Shown here piece after piece: positions 21,644-30,614 of a DNA stretch of 64,000 bases. Source of the DNA: Metapseudomonas otitidis (GTDB lineage Bacteria > Pseudomonadota > Gammaproteobacteria > Pseudomonadales > Pseudomonadaceae); assembly GCF_900111835.1 (NCBI RefSeq), contig NZ_FOJP01000013.1:186001-250000 (forward strand), given 5' to 3'. The translations under genes and the position numbers were made by a program. The notes under the pieces are model-generated. The model was not told the origin of the DNA, made no database searches, and was given only the letters and a program-made list of their open reading frames with translations. Position 1 is the stretch's first letter. Each line of letters starts with the position of its first letter.

Positions 21644-22435
21644 TCAGAAGTTGAAGGATTTGACGAGCACCAGCTCACCGATGGCCCGCAAGGGCACGAC
21701 GAAGGACTCACGCTTCTCGTTCACGGTGTTCTCGTTGAACACCAGGCTGATCTGCGACGTGATGACCTCGTTCTGGTTGCTGCCGGCTTCGAAGTTGTAG
21801 CCATTGGCGCCGTAGTTGCCCCAGTAGTTCACGTACACCAGGTAGGTGCCGTGCAGGGGCGCGGCCATGGTGAACATTTCCGGGCCGGGGCCGTCGACGC
21901 TGTCGGTGTCCAGGCCGCCGCCGTTGCTCATCACCGGGTCGGCCCAGAAGGCGTGCTGGCCGTCGGGGGTGACGATGTGCAGGTCGAGTTCGGCCTTGGG
22001 ATCGTCCCAGCCGAGCACCACGCGCAGGCGCGCCGGGGTGCGGCCGGTGTTGGCTTCGTAGAACTGCACGCGCTTGAGCGACTTGCCGTCGCCGGACACC
22101 ACTTCGACGCTGTTGGAGCCGGCGCCGAACGCGTACGGGCGGACGAAACGTCCGGCGTCATCGGTGTAGAGCGGCAGTGGGTTGCCGTTGACCACCAGGC
22201 GGTGCGGCGGGCGGACGTGGCCGATGTTGGCCAGGCGTCCTTCGATGAGGGTGCGGTTGCGCTGTGCGCCCCGGTCGATGGGCGGCGTCGGGTAGGCAAC
22301 CGCCGGGTTTTCGCTGCGATCGAGCAGGCCGGCGTAGCGCCAGCCAGCACTGGGGCCCTCCAGCGTCGCGGACGGCTCGGCCGCCCAGACAAGGGGGGCC
22401 AGGAGCAGCAGGCTGAGCAGCGAAACGGCGCGCAT
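21644..22435 (-). CDS. magA: MagA: secreted DUF2135 (YfaP-like) protein
   Basis: 263 residues with a clear signal peptide (MRAVSLLSLLLLAPLVWAAEP). It shares layout with MagF: an N-terminal segment (HRLVVNGNPLPLYTDDAGRF, SNSVEVVSGDGKS) and a C-terminal DUF2135 domain (RVVLGWDDPKAELDLHIVTP, YLVYVNYWGNYG). It is the first gene of the six-gene mag operon; the promoter must lie in the 137 nt between it and the AEC transporter gene. Function unknown. The shared C-terminal VLVKSF end with MagF supports duplication. Confidence 0.86.
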   Translation of the reverse strand: MRAVSLLSLLLLAPLVWAAEPSATLEGPSAGWRYAGLLDRSENPAVAYPTPPIDRGAQRNRTLIEGRLANIGHVRPPHRLVVNGNPLPLYTDDAGRFVRPYAFGAGSNSVEVVSGDGKSLKRVQFYEANTGRTPARLRVVLGWDDPKAELDLHIVTPDGQHAFWADPVMSNGGGLDTDSVDGPGPEMFTMAAPLHGTYLVYVNYWGNYGANGYNFEAGSNQNEVITSQISLVFNENTVNEKRESFVVPLRAIGELVLVKSFNF

Positions 22436-22548
22436 GTTTAATCCGTTAATGGCGCAAAGGCCGCGATGCTAGCCCTCCCCACGCCAAGACGCAACGCGCG
22501 GGACCGAGGAGTCGGAAGCGCCTCACATTTTGATACAGCTTGCCCAAG

Positions 22549-22565
22549 GCCCCGCAGGCCGGGGC
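22549..22565 (-). terminator. Hairpin downstream of the AEC transporter gene
   Basis: GCCCCG (22549-22554) pairs with CGGGGC (22560-22565) 7 nt beyond the stop codon of the transporter gene. There is no strong U-run, so it may act as a weak or Rho-assisted terminator. Confidence 0.45.
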
Positions 22566-22572
22566 ACCGGGC

Positions 22573-23514
22573 CTAGATCAGGCCCAGCAGCTGCAGGCTC
22601 AGCAGGCCGATGTTGGTGGTGACCACGGCAGCCAGGGTGGTGATGACGATGATGGAGGCAGCCAGCGCATGGTTGCCGTTCACCGCCCGCGCCATGACGA
22701 AGCTGGCGGCAGCCGTGGGGCTGCCGAAGTAGAGGAAGAGGATCGCCAGCTCGGCCTGGCGGAACCCCAGGGCCCAGGCACCGGCTGTGGCCAGCAGCGG
22801 CAGCCAGACCATCTTCATCAGGCTGGAGCTGATGGCCAGGCGGCCGCTCTCGCGCAGGGACGCCAGCGACAGGGTGCCGCCGATGCAGATCAGCGCCAAC
22901 GGCAGGGTCATCTGGGCGAAGTACTCGCCGGAGGTGATCAGCCAGGCCGGCAGTGGCAGTTGCAGGTAGGCCACGGGGATGGCGGCGAGCACGCCGATGA
23001 TCAGCGGATTCTTCAGCACGCCCTTGATCAGGCTCCAGGGATCGGCGCGCATGCCCGGTGCGTAGACCGTCAGCACGATGGACGACAGGGTGTTGTAGCA
23101 GAGGATCACCACACCCCCGAGCAACCCGCCCACCGACAGGCCGTAGTCGCCGTACATGCTGGTGGCCAGGGCGAGGCCGATGATGCCGTTGTTTCCACGG
23201 AACGCGCCCTGGGTGTAGATGCCCCGATCCGCCTCCGGACAGCGCCAGATGGCCCAGAGCCAGGCCAGGCCGAAGCAGCCCAGGGTGGCAACGACGAAGT
23301 AGGCGATGAGCGCGGGCTGCAGGGCGGTGCTCAGGTCCGCCTTGATGATGCCGAGGAACAGCAGGGTCGGCATGGTGCCGCGGAAGACCAGGCTGGAGGC
23401 GGTGTCGATGAAGGGAGCGTCGATCCAGCCCAGGCGGCGCAGCAACACGCCGAGGAACAGCATGGTGAACACCGGGGCGGTGATGCCGAGGATCTGCTGG
23501 ACGACGGAGAACAT
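22573..23514 (-). CDS. AEC (auxin efflux carrier)-family transporter
   Basis: 313 residues with about ten hydrophobic helices in two halves, typical of the AEC family (MleP/MdcF/YfdV relatives), secondary transporters of small organic anions such as malate or malonate. Recognisable segments are ITAPVFTMLFLGVLLRRLGW at the N-terminus, FRGNNGIIGLALATSMYG in the middle and the C-terminal GSPTAAASFVMARA, the conserved half-repeat motif. No substrate genes are adjacent, so the cargo is unknown. It lies between the mag operon and the roxR end, in the same direction as both. Confidence 0.88.
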   Translation of the reverse strand: MFSVVQQILGITAPVFTMLFLGVLLRRLGWIDAPFIDTASSLVFRGTMPTLLFLGIIKADLSTALQPALIAYFVVATLGCFGLAWLWAIWRCPEADRGIYTQGAFRGNNGIIGLALATSMYGDYGLSVGGLLGGVVILCYNTLSSIVLTVYAPGMRADPWSLIKGVLKNPLIIGVLAAIPVAYLQLPLPAWLITSGEYFAQMTLPLALICIGGTLSLASLRESGRLAISSSLMKMVWLPLLATAGAWALGFRQAELAILFLYFGSPTAAASFVMARAVNGNHALAASIIVITTLAAVVTTNIGLLSLQLLGLI

Positions 23515-23722
23515 GACGGGCCTGGGCGGGATTGGTTAGGCGGCTAAGAATACCAAGGCCCGGCCACCAGTGGCTTTCAGGACGCTTTCAGGGGAAGAAA
23601 AACCGGAGGACTCTGAACGATCCTTGGCTTCACCATCACGAATGTATTCGCGCCTGTGGGGCGGCGGCGCTGCGCGCCGCTTGGCGACTGAAGTCGCCCC
23701 TACGGGTGCCGTGTCGTAGGCG

Positions 23723-23784
23723 TAGCCCGGACTTCAGTCCGGGGCTGGTCGCCCACCCCGCTCCCGGGCTGAAGCCCGGGCTAC
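23723..23784. repeat. REP-like palindrome pair
   Basis: Two palindromes in the 290-nt gap between the AEC gene and roxR. One is CCCGGACT...AGTCCGGG (23726-23743); the other is CCCGGGCT...AGCCCGGG (23763-23780). Both are flanked by TAG/CTA, forming a TAGCCCGG...CCGGGCTA unit seen again at 42.07, 42.3, 44.95 and 59.98 kb. They probably also act as the 3-prime end of the roxSR transcript. Confidence 0.75.
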
Positions 23785-23804
23785 GGAGCGCGCCGCGTAC
23801 GGCC

Positions 23805-24365
23805 TCAGCGACGGACCGGGCGCTTCTGCAGCTTGCGCTGCAGGGTGCGGCGGTGCATGCCCAGCGCGCGAGCGGTGGCGGAGATGTTGCCATCGTGCTC
23901 GGCCAGCACGCGCTGGATGTGTTCCCACTGCAGGCGATCCACCGACATGGGGTTTTCCGGCACCAGGCTTTCCACGTCGGCCTGCTGGGACAGCAGCGCG
24001 GTCAGCACGTCGTCGGCGTCAGCCGGCTTGCACAGGTAGTTGGTGGCGCCGCGTTTGATGGCCTCCACGGCGGTGGCGATGCTGGAGTAGCCGGTGAGGA
24101 TGACCACCCGCATGTCCGGGTCCAGCTCCAGCAGCTTGGGCAGCAGCACCAGGCCGGAGTCGCCTTCCATCTTCAGGTCCAGCACGGCGTAGTCCGGCAG
24201 GTCGTCCTTGGCCAGGGCCAGGCCCTCGTCGGCCGAGCCGGCCACCGACACGCGCAGGCCCCGGCGGCTCATGGCGCGGGCCATGACGCGGGTAAAGGTG
24301 GCGTCGTCGTCCACCAGCAGCAGGTGGGGCTGTTCTTCGCCGTCGATCAGGGGTTCTTCGCTCAT
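23805..24365 (-). CDS. roxR: Response regulator RoxR (ActR/RegA/PrrA family)
   Basis: 186 residues from ATG 24365, preceded by GAGAGGA; an ATG 33 nt upstream lacks such a site. Receiver domain: acidic pair D19/D20 in LLLVDDD, phosphorylated Asp63 in YAVLDLKM, Lys113 in LCKP. The C-terminal Fis-type helix-turn-helix (GNISATARALGMHRRTLQRK) is the DNA-binding domain of the RegA group. RoxR is the transcriptional partner of the redox kinase RoxS and controls respiratory genes such as the cyanide-insensitive oxidase in Pseudomonas. It follows roxS by 22 nt. Confidence 0.96.
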   Translation of the reverse strand: MSEEPLIDGEEQPHLLLVDDDATFTRVMARAMSRRGLRVSVAGSADEGLALAKDDLPDYAVLDLKMEGDSGLVLLPKLLELDPDMRVVILTGYSSIATAVEAIKRGATNYLCKPADADDVLTALLSQQADVESLVPENPMSVDRLQWEHIQRVLAEHDGNISATARALGMHRRTLQRKLQKRPVRR

Positions 24366-24387
24366 GTCGAGTCCTCTCGTGGTGGGC

Positions 24388-25644
24388 TCAGGCGACACCG
24401 TGGCTGCGGGGTAGGCGCAGCTCGGTGAGGGTACCGCCCTCTTCGTGGTTGTACAGCTTCACCGTGCCACCGGCGCGCGTCACGCTGGCCTGGCTGAGGA
24501 ACAGGCCGAGGCCGAATCCCTTGCCCTTGGTGGTGAAGAAGGGCCGGCCGAGTTGCTCGGCGATGGCCAGGGGAACGCCGGCGCCCTGGTCGCGGATGCT
24601 CAGCACCATCCATTGATGGTCCCAGTCCAGGCGAATGTCGAGTTTCTCCGGACAGGCGTCGGCAGCGTTGTTCAGCAGGTTCAGCAGGGCCTGGGTCAGG
24701 TCGGCCGGCGGGCGCAGGCGCGGCGCCAGGCCAACGCCCAGGCACTGGTAGCGGTAGGTGGCTTCCGGGCGCATCAGGTGCCAGCGGTTGAGGGTCGCCT
24801 CCAGCCATTCCACGGCGGTCTGGTCCACCACGGCCTGGCGGCGGTCCGCCTCGGCGGCGCGCACCAGTTGCTGCAGGGTTTCCTTGCACAGCTTCACCTG
24901 CTCCTGCAGCAGCGCCAGGTCATCCTGCAGGGCCGGCTTGTCGCCGTACTCCTGGCGCAGCTCCTTGAGCAGCACGCTCATGGTCGCCAGCGGGGTGCCC
25001 AGCTCGTGAGCGGCGCCGGCGGCCTGGGTGGCCACGGCCAGCAGTTGCTGGTCGCGCATGCTTTCCTCGCGGCGCACGGCGCGCAGCTGGTCCTGGCGGC
25101 GCAGCTCCTCGGTCATGCGGGCGGCGAAGAAGGTTATCAGCGCCGCCGCCAGGGCAAAGCTCAGCCACATGCCGTAGATCAGCATCGCCTCGCGCTGCTC
25201 CACCGGCATCTCCAGCGGGTGGAACCACACCAGCAGCAGGGTGTACGCCGCCAGCGCCAGCCCCGCCAGCACCAGGGTGTAGACCCAGGGCAAGGTGGCG
25301 GCGGCGATGGTCAGCGGCACCAGGTAATAGGAAACGAAGGGGTTGGTGGAGCCGCCCGAGTAATAGAGCAGCACGCTGTGGATGACCAGGTCGCAGGCCA
25401 GCTGCACCGAATACTCCAACTCGGTGACCGGCCACGGGCCGCGCAGGCGCAGGGTGGTGCTCACACAGAGCACCAGCGAAACCGCCAGGGTCACCGACAG
25501 CTCCAGCCAGGGCAGTTCCAGCAATTGCGCGCGGTAGGCAAGGCCCACCGAACCGGCCTGGGCGGCCAGTACGAGCACACGGATGAGGGTCAGACGCAGG
25601 AGGTTCTGCCGGCTGGCGGACAGGTGGTGTAAGGGTTCGAGCAT
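24388..25644 (-). CDS. roxS: Redox sensor histidine kinase RoxS (RegB/PrrB/ActS family)
   Basis: 418 residues from ATG 25644; a longer frame upstream lacks family similarity. Six hydrophobic helices fill residues about 15-175. The quinone-sensing signature GGSTNPF lies at residues 97-103. The phospho-acceptor is His213 in AAHELGTPLATM, the RegB-type H-box, and Cys253 sits exactly 40 residues later, matching the redox-active cysteine of RegB. The ATPase domain has NNAAD, DQGAGVP and KGFGLGL. Together these support sensing of quinone or redox state. Operon with roxR. Confidence 0.96.
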   Translation of the reverse strand: MLEPLHHLSASRQNLLRLTLIRVLVLAAQAGSVGLAYRAQLLELPWLELSVTLAVSLVLCVSTTLRLRGPWPVTELEYSVQLACDLVIHSVLLYYSGGSTNPFVSYYLVPLTIAAATLPWVYTLVLAGLALAAYTLLLVWFHPLEMPVEQREAMLIYGMWLSFALAAALITFFAARMTEELRRQDQLRAVRREESMRDQQLLAVATQAAGAAHELGTPLATMSVLLKELRQEYGDKPALQDDLALLQEQVKLCKETLQQLVRAAEADRRQAVVDQTAVEWLEATLNRWHLMRPEATYRYQCLGVGLAPRLRPPADLTQALLNLLNNAADACPEKLDIRLDWDHQWMVLSIRDQGAGVPLAIAEQLGRPFFTTKGKGFGLGLFLSQASVTRAGGTVKLYNHEEGGTLTELRLPRSHGVA

Positions 25645-25904
25645 GGGCACTCCAAGAATTCGGCGGAGTATAACCAAGGCGCCTGGCGCACCGCTGATAT
25701 GCGTCAACTCGCCGCATCGTTGCGCAGCGGTGGACCATGGACAGCGCGACTGCACAGCCTGCGTGCCAGAGCGGTGGAAAGGCGAGGCCGTGATCGAACG
25801 AAAAAAATTCCTGCGGTCTTAACCCGGACCGCACGGAACGCCCGTCTACCCTGTTGACTGCCGCAAACCGCGCGCACACCCACTGCCTCTCACAAGGAGC
25901 CGAC

Positions 25905-26621
25905 ATGCAAGCCATCACCCGCCTCTCCGCCGCCCTCGCCCTGGCCACCGCCGCCTTCGCCAGCCTCCCGGCCATGGCCGACGAGGCACGCTACAACCAG
26001 GTGGCCCTGCGTGCCGAGGTCAGCCAGGACGTGGCCCACGACCTGATGCACGTCACCCTGTTCAGCGAATCCGAGAACAGCGACCCGGCCAAGCTGGCCG
26101 CCGAGATCACCCGCACCCTCAACGCTGCCGTCGAAAAGGCCCGCGCCACCAAGGGCATCACCGTCAGCCTCGGCAGCCGCAACAGCTACCCGGTCTACGA
26201 CGACAAGGGCCAGAAGATCACCCGCTGGCGCGAGCGCGCCGAAGTGCGCCTGGAAAGCGCCGACTTCGCCGCGCTGTCCCAGCTCAGCGCCGACCTGATG
26301 GGCAGCCTGAAGATGGCCGGCATGGACTTCAGCATCGCCGACGCCACCCGCAAGAAGAACGAAGACGCCCTGCTGAAGGATGCCGTCGACGCCTTCAAGG
26401 CCCGCGCCCAACTGGCGACCCAGGCCCTGGGCGGCTCCGGCTACAAGCTGGTGAGCCTCAACCTCAACAGCGACGGCTTCCAGCCGCGCCCGATGATGGC
26501 CATGCGCGCCGCCAAGGCCAGCATGATGATGGCCGAAGACGCCCCGGCACCGGAGATCGAAGCCGGCACCAGCCGCGTCAACGTCACCGCCGATGGCGTC
26601 ATCGAGGTGCAGATGCCCTGA
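25905..26621 (+). CDS. SIMPL-domain (DUF541) secreted protein
   Basis: 238 residues from ATG 25905, preceded by AAGGAG. The signal peptide ends near LPAMA-DEARYN. The remainder is one SIMPL/DUF541 domain, including the ITVSLGSRNSYPVYDDKG segment typical of the family. Members are periplasmic proteins of unclear role; some (BP26, YggE) form ring-like oligomers or affect oxidative stress. It is divergent from roxS across 260 nt that carries both promoters, so regulation by RoxR is possible but not shown. Confidence 0.88.
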   Translation: MQAITRLSAALALATAAFASLPAMADEARYNQVALRAEVSQDVAHDLMHVTLFSESENSDPAKLAAEITRTLNAAVEKARATKGITVSLGSRNSYPVYDDKGQKITRWRERAEVRLESADFAALSQLSADLMGSLKMAGMDFSIADATRKKNEDALLKDAVDAFKARAQLATQALGGSGYKLVSLNLNSDGFQPRPMMAMRAAKASMMMAEDAPAPEIEAGTSRVNVTADGVIEVQMP

Positions 26622-26631
26622 CACGGGGCCA

Positions 26632-26657
26632 GGGCCACCTGCACGAACGGGTGGCCC
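26632..26657 (+). terminator. Hairpin after the SIMPL gene
   Basis: GGGCCACC (26632-26639) pairs with GGTGGCCC (26650-26657) over a 10-nt loop, 10 nt after the stop codon. No U-tract follows, so termination would need Rho, or the hairpin may only protect the 3-prime end. Confidence 0.5.
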
Positions 26658-26835
26658 CAGGCTGCGAACGGTCGCGAACTTGCAGAATTGCGACACCGCC
26701 TTACAGCATCGCCACAGCTTCTACACTCATGTCCCACCATGGCTTGCCTCGGGCATGTGCCATGCATAGTTTCGGGCGAGGCGCCTTACGAGGGCGCCCC
26801 TCACGATGAAGAACACAACAAGACATGAGGTCAAA

Positions 26836-28436
26836 ATGCGTAAAAACGCCGTCATCCAAGCGCTTCTCGCCGCCGGGCTGATCGCCGGCGCACCGCTGGC
26901 CAGCGCCGCCGGGAACCTGGTGTTCTGCTCCGAAGGCAGCCCCGCCGGCTTCGACCCCGGCCAGTACACCACCGGCACCGACTTCGACGCCGCCGCCGAG
27001 ACCGTCTTCAACCGCCTGACCCAGTTCGAGCGGGGCGGCACCGCCGTCGTCCCCGGCCTGGCGGAAAAGTGGGATGTCTCCCCCGACGCCCTCACCTACA
27101 CCTTCCACCTGCGCCCGGGTGTGAAGTTCCACACCACCGAGTACTTCAAGCCCACCCGCACCTTCAACGCCGACGACGTGCTGTTCACCTTCCAGCGCAT
27201 GCTCGACAAGGACCACCCGTTCCGTAAGGCCTACCCCACCGAATTCCCCTACTTCACCGACATGGGCATGGACGCCAACATCGCCAAGGTCGAGAAGCTG
27301 GACGACATGACCGTCAAGTTCACCCTCAACCAGGTGGACGCGGCCTTCATCCAGAACCTCGCCATGAGCTTCGCCTCCATCCAGTCCGCCGAGTACGCCG
27401 ACCAGTTGCTCAGCAGGGCAAGGCCGCCGACCTCAACCAGAAGCCCATCGGCACCGGCCCGTTCGTGTTCAAGCGCTACCAGAAGGACGCGCAGATCCGC
27501 TTCGCCGGCAACAAGGACTACTGGAAACCCGAGGACGTGAAGATCGACAACCTGATCTTCGCCATCAACACCGACGCCTCCGTGCGCATGCAGAAGCTCA
27601 AGGCCGGCGAGTGCCAGATCACCCTCTTCCCCCGCCCCGCCGACCTCGAGGCGCTGAAGAAGGACACCAACCTCAACATGCCGTCCCAGCCGGGCTTCAA
27701 CCTCGGCTACATCGCCTACAACGTCACCCACAAGCCCTTCGACAAACTCGAAGTGCGCCAGGCGCTGGACATGGCGGTGAACAAGAAGGCCATCATCGAC
27801 GCCGTCTACCAGGGTGCCGGCCAGCTCGCCGTCAACGGCATGCCGCCGACCCAGTGGTCCTATGACGAGACCATCAAGGACGCCGGCTACAACCCCGACA
27901 AGGCCAAGGAACTGCTCAAGGCCGCCGGCGTGGCCGAAGGCACCGAGATCACCCTCTGGGCCATGCCCGTGCAGCGCCCCTACAACCCCAACGCCAAGCT
28001 GATGGCCGAAATGCTCCAGGCCGACTGGGCCAAGGTCGGCATCAAGGCCCGCATCGTCACCTACGAATGGGGCGAGTACATCAAGCGCGCCAAGGGCGGC
28101 GAGCACGACGCCATGCTGATCGGCTGGAGCGGCGACAACGGCGACCCGGACAACTGGCTCGGCACCCTCTATGGCTGCGACGCCATCGACGGCAACAACT
28201 TCTCCAAGTGGTGCAACACCGACTACGACAAGCTGGTCAAGCAGGCCAAGGCCAACCCCGACCAGGCCCAGCGCACCGAGCTGTACAAGCAGGCCCAGCA
28301 CATCCTCAAGGACCAGGTGCCGATCACCCCGATCGCCCACTCCACGGTCTACCAACCGATGCGCAAGAACGTGCAGGACTTCAAGATCAGCCCGTTCGCC
28401 CTCAACTCGTTCTACGGCGTGAGCGTCGGCAAGTAA
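26836..28436 (+). pseudogene. dppA1: Dipeptide-binding protein DppA1, frameshifted
   Basis: The family-5 solute-binding protein sequence is continuous but changes frame near 27412-27419. The upstream frame reads to YADQLLS and then goes out of register; the matching downstream frame resumes at AAG 27420 as KAADLNQKPIGTGPFVFKRY. The intervening 8 nt should be 9. Adding one base gives 533 residues, exactly the length of DppA3, with very similar sequence throughout. ATG 26836 (MRKNAVIQALLAAGLIAG, a signal peptide) follows GAGG. As written, a truncated protein of about 234 residues (209 authentic before the shift) would be made. The preserved sequence on both sides means either a very recent mutation or a sequencing error. 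Confidence 0.85.
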
Positions 28437-28443
28437 TCCGGCA

Positions 28444-28464
28444 GGCGGGGCACCGCGCCCCGCC
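28444..28464 (+). terminator. Intercistronic hairpin after dppA1
   Basis: GGCGGGGC (28444-28451) pairs with GCCCCGCC (28457-28464) over a 5-nt loop, 8 nt after the dppA1 stop. It is similar in placement to hairpins after dppA3, opdP and dppA4. Confidence 0.6.
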
Positions 28465-28555
28465 CTCCCGGCACCAGGCGCCCGCTCAGGGCGCCCTCCT
28501 CCATCCGCCACCGCAGGCACGCATTCGCGGCAGGCCATCACGCCAAGGACGCCCG

Positions 28556-30148
28556 ATGCACCCACGCCTGCTGCCCTTCCTGCTCCTGCTGCCCCTCTGG
28601 ACGCAGGCCGCCCCCAGCCTGGTGGTCTGCACCGAAGCCGCCCCGGAAGGCTTCGACATCGTCCAGTACACCGCCGCCAACACCGCCGACGCCAGCGCCG
28701 AAACCCTCTTCGACCGCCTCGTGCAGTTCGCCCCCGGCAGCACCCGCATCGAACCCGCGCTGGCCGAACGCTGGACGCTTTCCGATGACGGCCTCAGCTA
28801 CGAATTCACCCTGCGCCAGGGCGTCAAGTTCCACACCACGCCCTGGTTCACCCCCACCCGCGACTTCAATGCCGACGACGTGCTCTGGAGCTTCCAGCGC
28901 CAGATCGACCCCAGGCACCCCTGGCACGACCGCTCGCCCCGGGGCTTTCCCTATGCCGAATCCATGGCCCTGGGGCAGTTGATCGAGCGCATCGAAAAGC
29001 TCGACGACCACCGCGTCCGCTTCGTCCTGCGCCACCCCGAAGCGCCCTTCCTCGCCGACCTCGCCATGGGCTTCGCCTCCATCTACTCCGCCGAATACGC
29101 CGACCACCTGCTCGCCGCCGGCACGCCCGAGGCCCTCAACAGCCGCCCCATCGGCACCGGCCCCTTCGTCTTCCAGCGTTATGAGAAGGACGCCCAGGTG
29201 CGCTTCACCGCCCACCCCGACTACTGGGGCGGCCGCCCGGCCATCGACCGGCTGCTGCTGGCCATCACTCCCGATCCCAACGTGCGGGTGCAGAAGCTCA
29301 AGGCCAACGACTGCCAGGTGGCCATCTACCCGCGCCCCACCGACATCCCGGTACTGCGACAGGAGCCGGAGCTGAACGTGCTGGGGATGGACGCCCTGCT
29401 GGTCGCCTACGTCGGCCTCAACACCCGCCACCCGCCGCTGGACGACGTGCGCGTACGCCAGGCCATCAACCTCGCCTTCGACCGCGACGCCTACTTGCGC
29501 GCCCAGTTCGGCGAAGGCAACGCCACCCTCGCCGCCGCCCCCTACCCGCCCAGCGTGCTCGGCTACGACCCCGCCCTGAAACCCTGGGCCCACGACCCCG
29601 CGCACGCCCGCCAGCTGCTGGCCGAGGCCGGGCACGCCGACGGCTTCCACCTTTCCATCTGGACCCGCCCCGGCGGTGGCCCCACCAACCCCAACCCCGG
29701 CATCGGCGCGCAGATGCTCCAAGCAGACCTCGCCGCCGTCGGCATCCAGGCCGACATCCGCGTCTTCGAATGGGGGGAACTGATCAAACGCGCCAAGAAC
29801 GGCGAGCACGACCTGGTGTTCATGGGCTGGGTCGGCGACAACGGCGACCCGGACAACTTCCTCGGCCCCAACCTCTCCTGCGCTGCAGCAAGCTCCGGCG
29901 AAAACCTCGCCGGCTGGTGCGACCCCGCCTTCGACGCCCTGATCCGCCAGGCCCGCGCCGAACGCGACGACACCCAGCGCGCCGCCCTCTACCGCCAGGC
30001 CCTGGGCATCTTCCACCAGCAAGCCCCCTGGATCCCCCTCGCCCACCCCCGGCAATTCTCCGTCGTGCGCAAGGGCGTCAGCGGCTACCAGCTCAACCCG
30101 CTGGGGTCGAACAACTTTGCGCGGGTGAGGTTGGAGGGGAGGGAATAA
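28556..30148 (+). CDS. dppA2: Periplasmic dipeptide/peptide-binding protein DppA2
   Basis: 530 residues from ATG 28556 (AAGGA upstream). Signal peptide MHPRLLPFLLLLPLWTQAA; mature protein starts near PSLVVCTEAAPEGFDIVQY. It is a family-5 solute-binding protein (cluster C) that delivers peptides to DppBCDF. Family landmarks: GVKFHTTPWF with the FNADDVLWSFQR helix, RPIGTGPFVFQRYEKDA, and the C-terminal GDNGDPDNFLGPNLSCAAAS block. It pairs with DppA4 (also 530 residues, EAAPEGFDIVQY opening) as one subfamily, while DppA1 and DppA3 form the other (EGSPAGFDPGQY). The position matches the second of the tandem PAO1 genes. Confidence 0.93.
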   Translation: MHPRLLPFLLLLPLWTQAAPSLVVCTEAAPEGFDIVQYTAANTADASAETLFDRLVQFAPGSTRIEPALAERWTLSDDGLSYEFTLRQGVKFHTTPWFTPTRDFNADDVLWSFQRQIDPRHPWHDRSPRGFPYAESMALGQLIERIEKLDDHRVRFVLRHPEAPFLADLAMGFASIYSAEYADHLLAAGTPEALNSRPIGTGPFVFQRYEKDAQVRFTAHPDYWGGRPAIDRLLLAITPDPNVRVQKLKANDCQVAIYPRPTDIPVLRQEPELNVLGMDALLVAYVGLNTRHPPLDDVRVRQAINLAFDRDAYLRAQFGEGNATLAAAPYPPSVLGYDPALKPWAHDPAHARQLLAEAGHADGFHLSIWTRPGGGPTNPNPGIGAQMLQADLAAVGIQADIRVFEWGELIKRAKNGEHDLVFMGWVGDNGDPDNFLGPNLSCAAASSGENLAGWCDPAFDALIRQARAERDDTQRAALYRQALGIFHQQAPWIPLAHPRQFSVVRKGVSGYQLNPLGSNNFARVRLEGRE

Positions 30149-30172
30149 CCTGCGGTTCGAATGGGTACATCT

Positions 30173-30613
30173 TTATCCCGCCCCCAACTCACCCAACCAA
30201 CGCAAGGTCAACTCCGGCTGCCTGGTCGCGGCATCCCGCGCTTCGGCGACGACTTCGAAACCAGCCGAACGGTAGAAGCCCACCGCCTTGACGTTGGCGC
30301 GGTAGACGTTCAGTTCCAGTGAGTGATGCCGCACCTTGGCGCTGTCCAGCAGGCGACGGCCGAGTCCGCTGCGCTGGTGGTCGGGGTGGATGAAGAGTGC
30401 GGCCAGGTGGTGCTCGACCCGGGACAGGAAGCCACGCACCTGGCCGTTCTCTTCCACGACCCAGTTTTCCGCGGCGGGCAGGTAGTGGTTGAGCATGGCG
30501 TCCCGTTGGCTGTGCCAGAAGGCTTCGGGGATGAAGTCATGGGCCTGGAGGGAGGCCTCCAGCCAGATGTCCACCAGGTCGGCGTACTCGTCGGGGCGGG
30601 CCAGGCGGATCAT
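30173..30613 (-). CDS. GNAT-family N-acetyltransferase
   Basis: 146 residues, one GNAT domain. The acetyl-CoA-binding motif A is clear: LAALFIHPDHQRSGLGRRLL (R/Q-x-x-G-x-G/A); motif B includes NVKAVGFYRSAGFEVV. The opening MIRLARPDEYADLVDIWLEA is close to the YjaB type of acetyltransferase. Substrate unknown. Its end converges on dppA2 with only 24 nt between stops, and its start faces a nested inverted repeat. It interrupts the otherwise peptide-related gene set, so a role in peptide or amino-acid handling is possible but unsupported. Confidence 0.88.
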   Translation of the reverse strand: MIRLARPDEYADLVDIWLEASLQAHDFIPEAFWHSQRDAMLNHYLPAAENWVVEENGQVRGFLSRVEHHLAALFIHPDHQRSGLGRRLLDSAKVRHHSLELNVYRANVKAVGFYRSAGFEVVAEARDAATRQPELTLRWLGELGAG

Positions 30614-30614
30614 G

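Noticed and set aside
27420-28436. Second half of dppA1 as a separate gene
   Set aside because: It begins in the middle of a conserved SBP segment, has no signal peptide or ribosome-binding site, and continues the sequence of the first half exactly.
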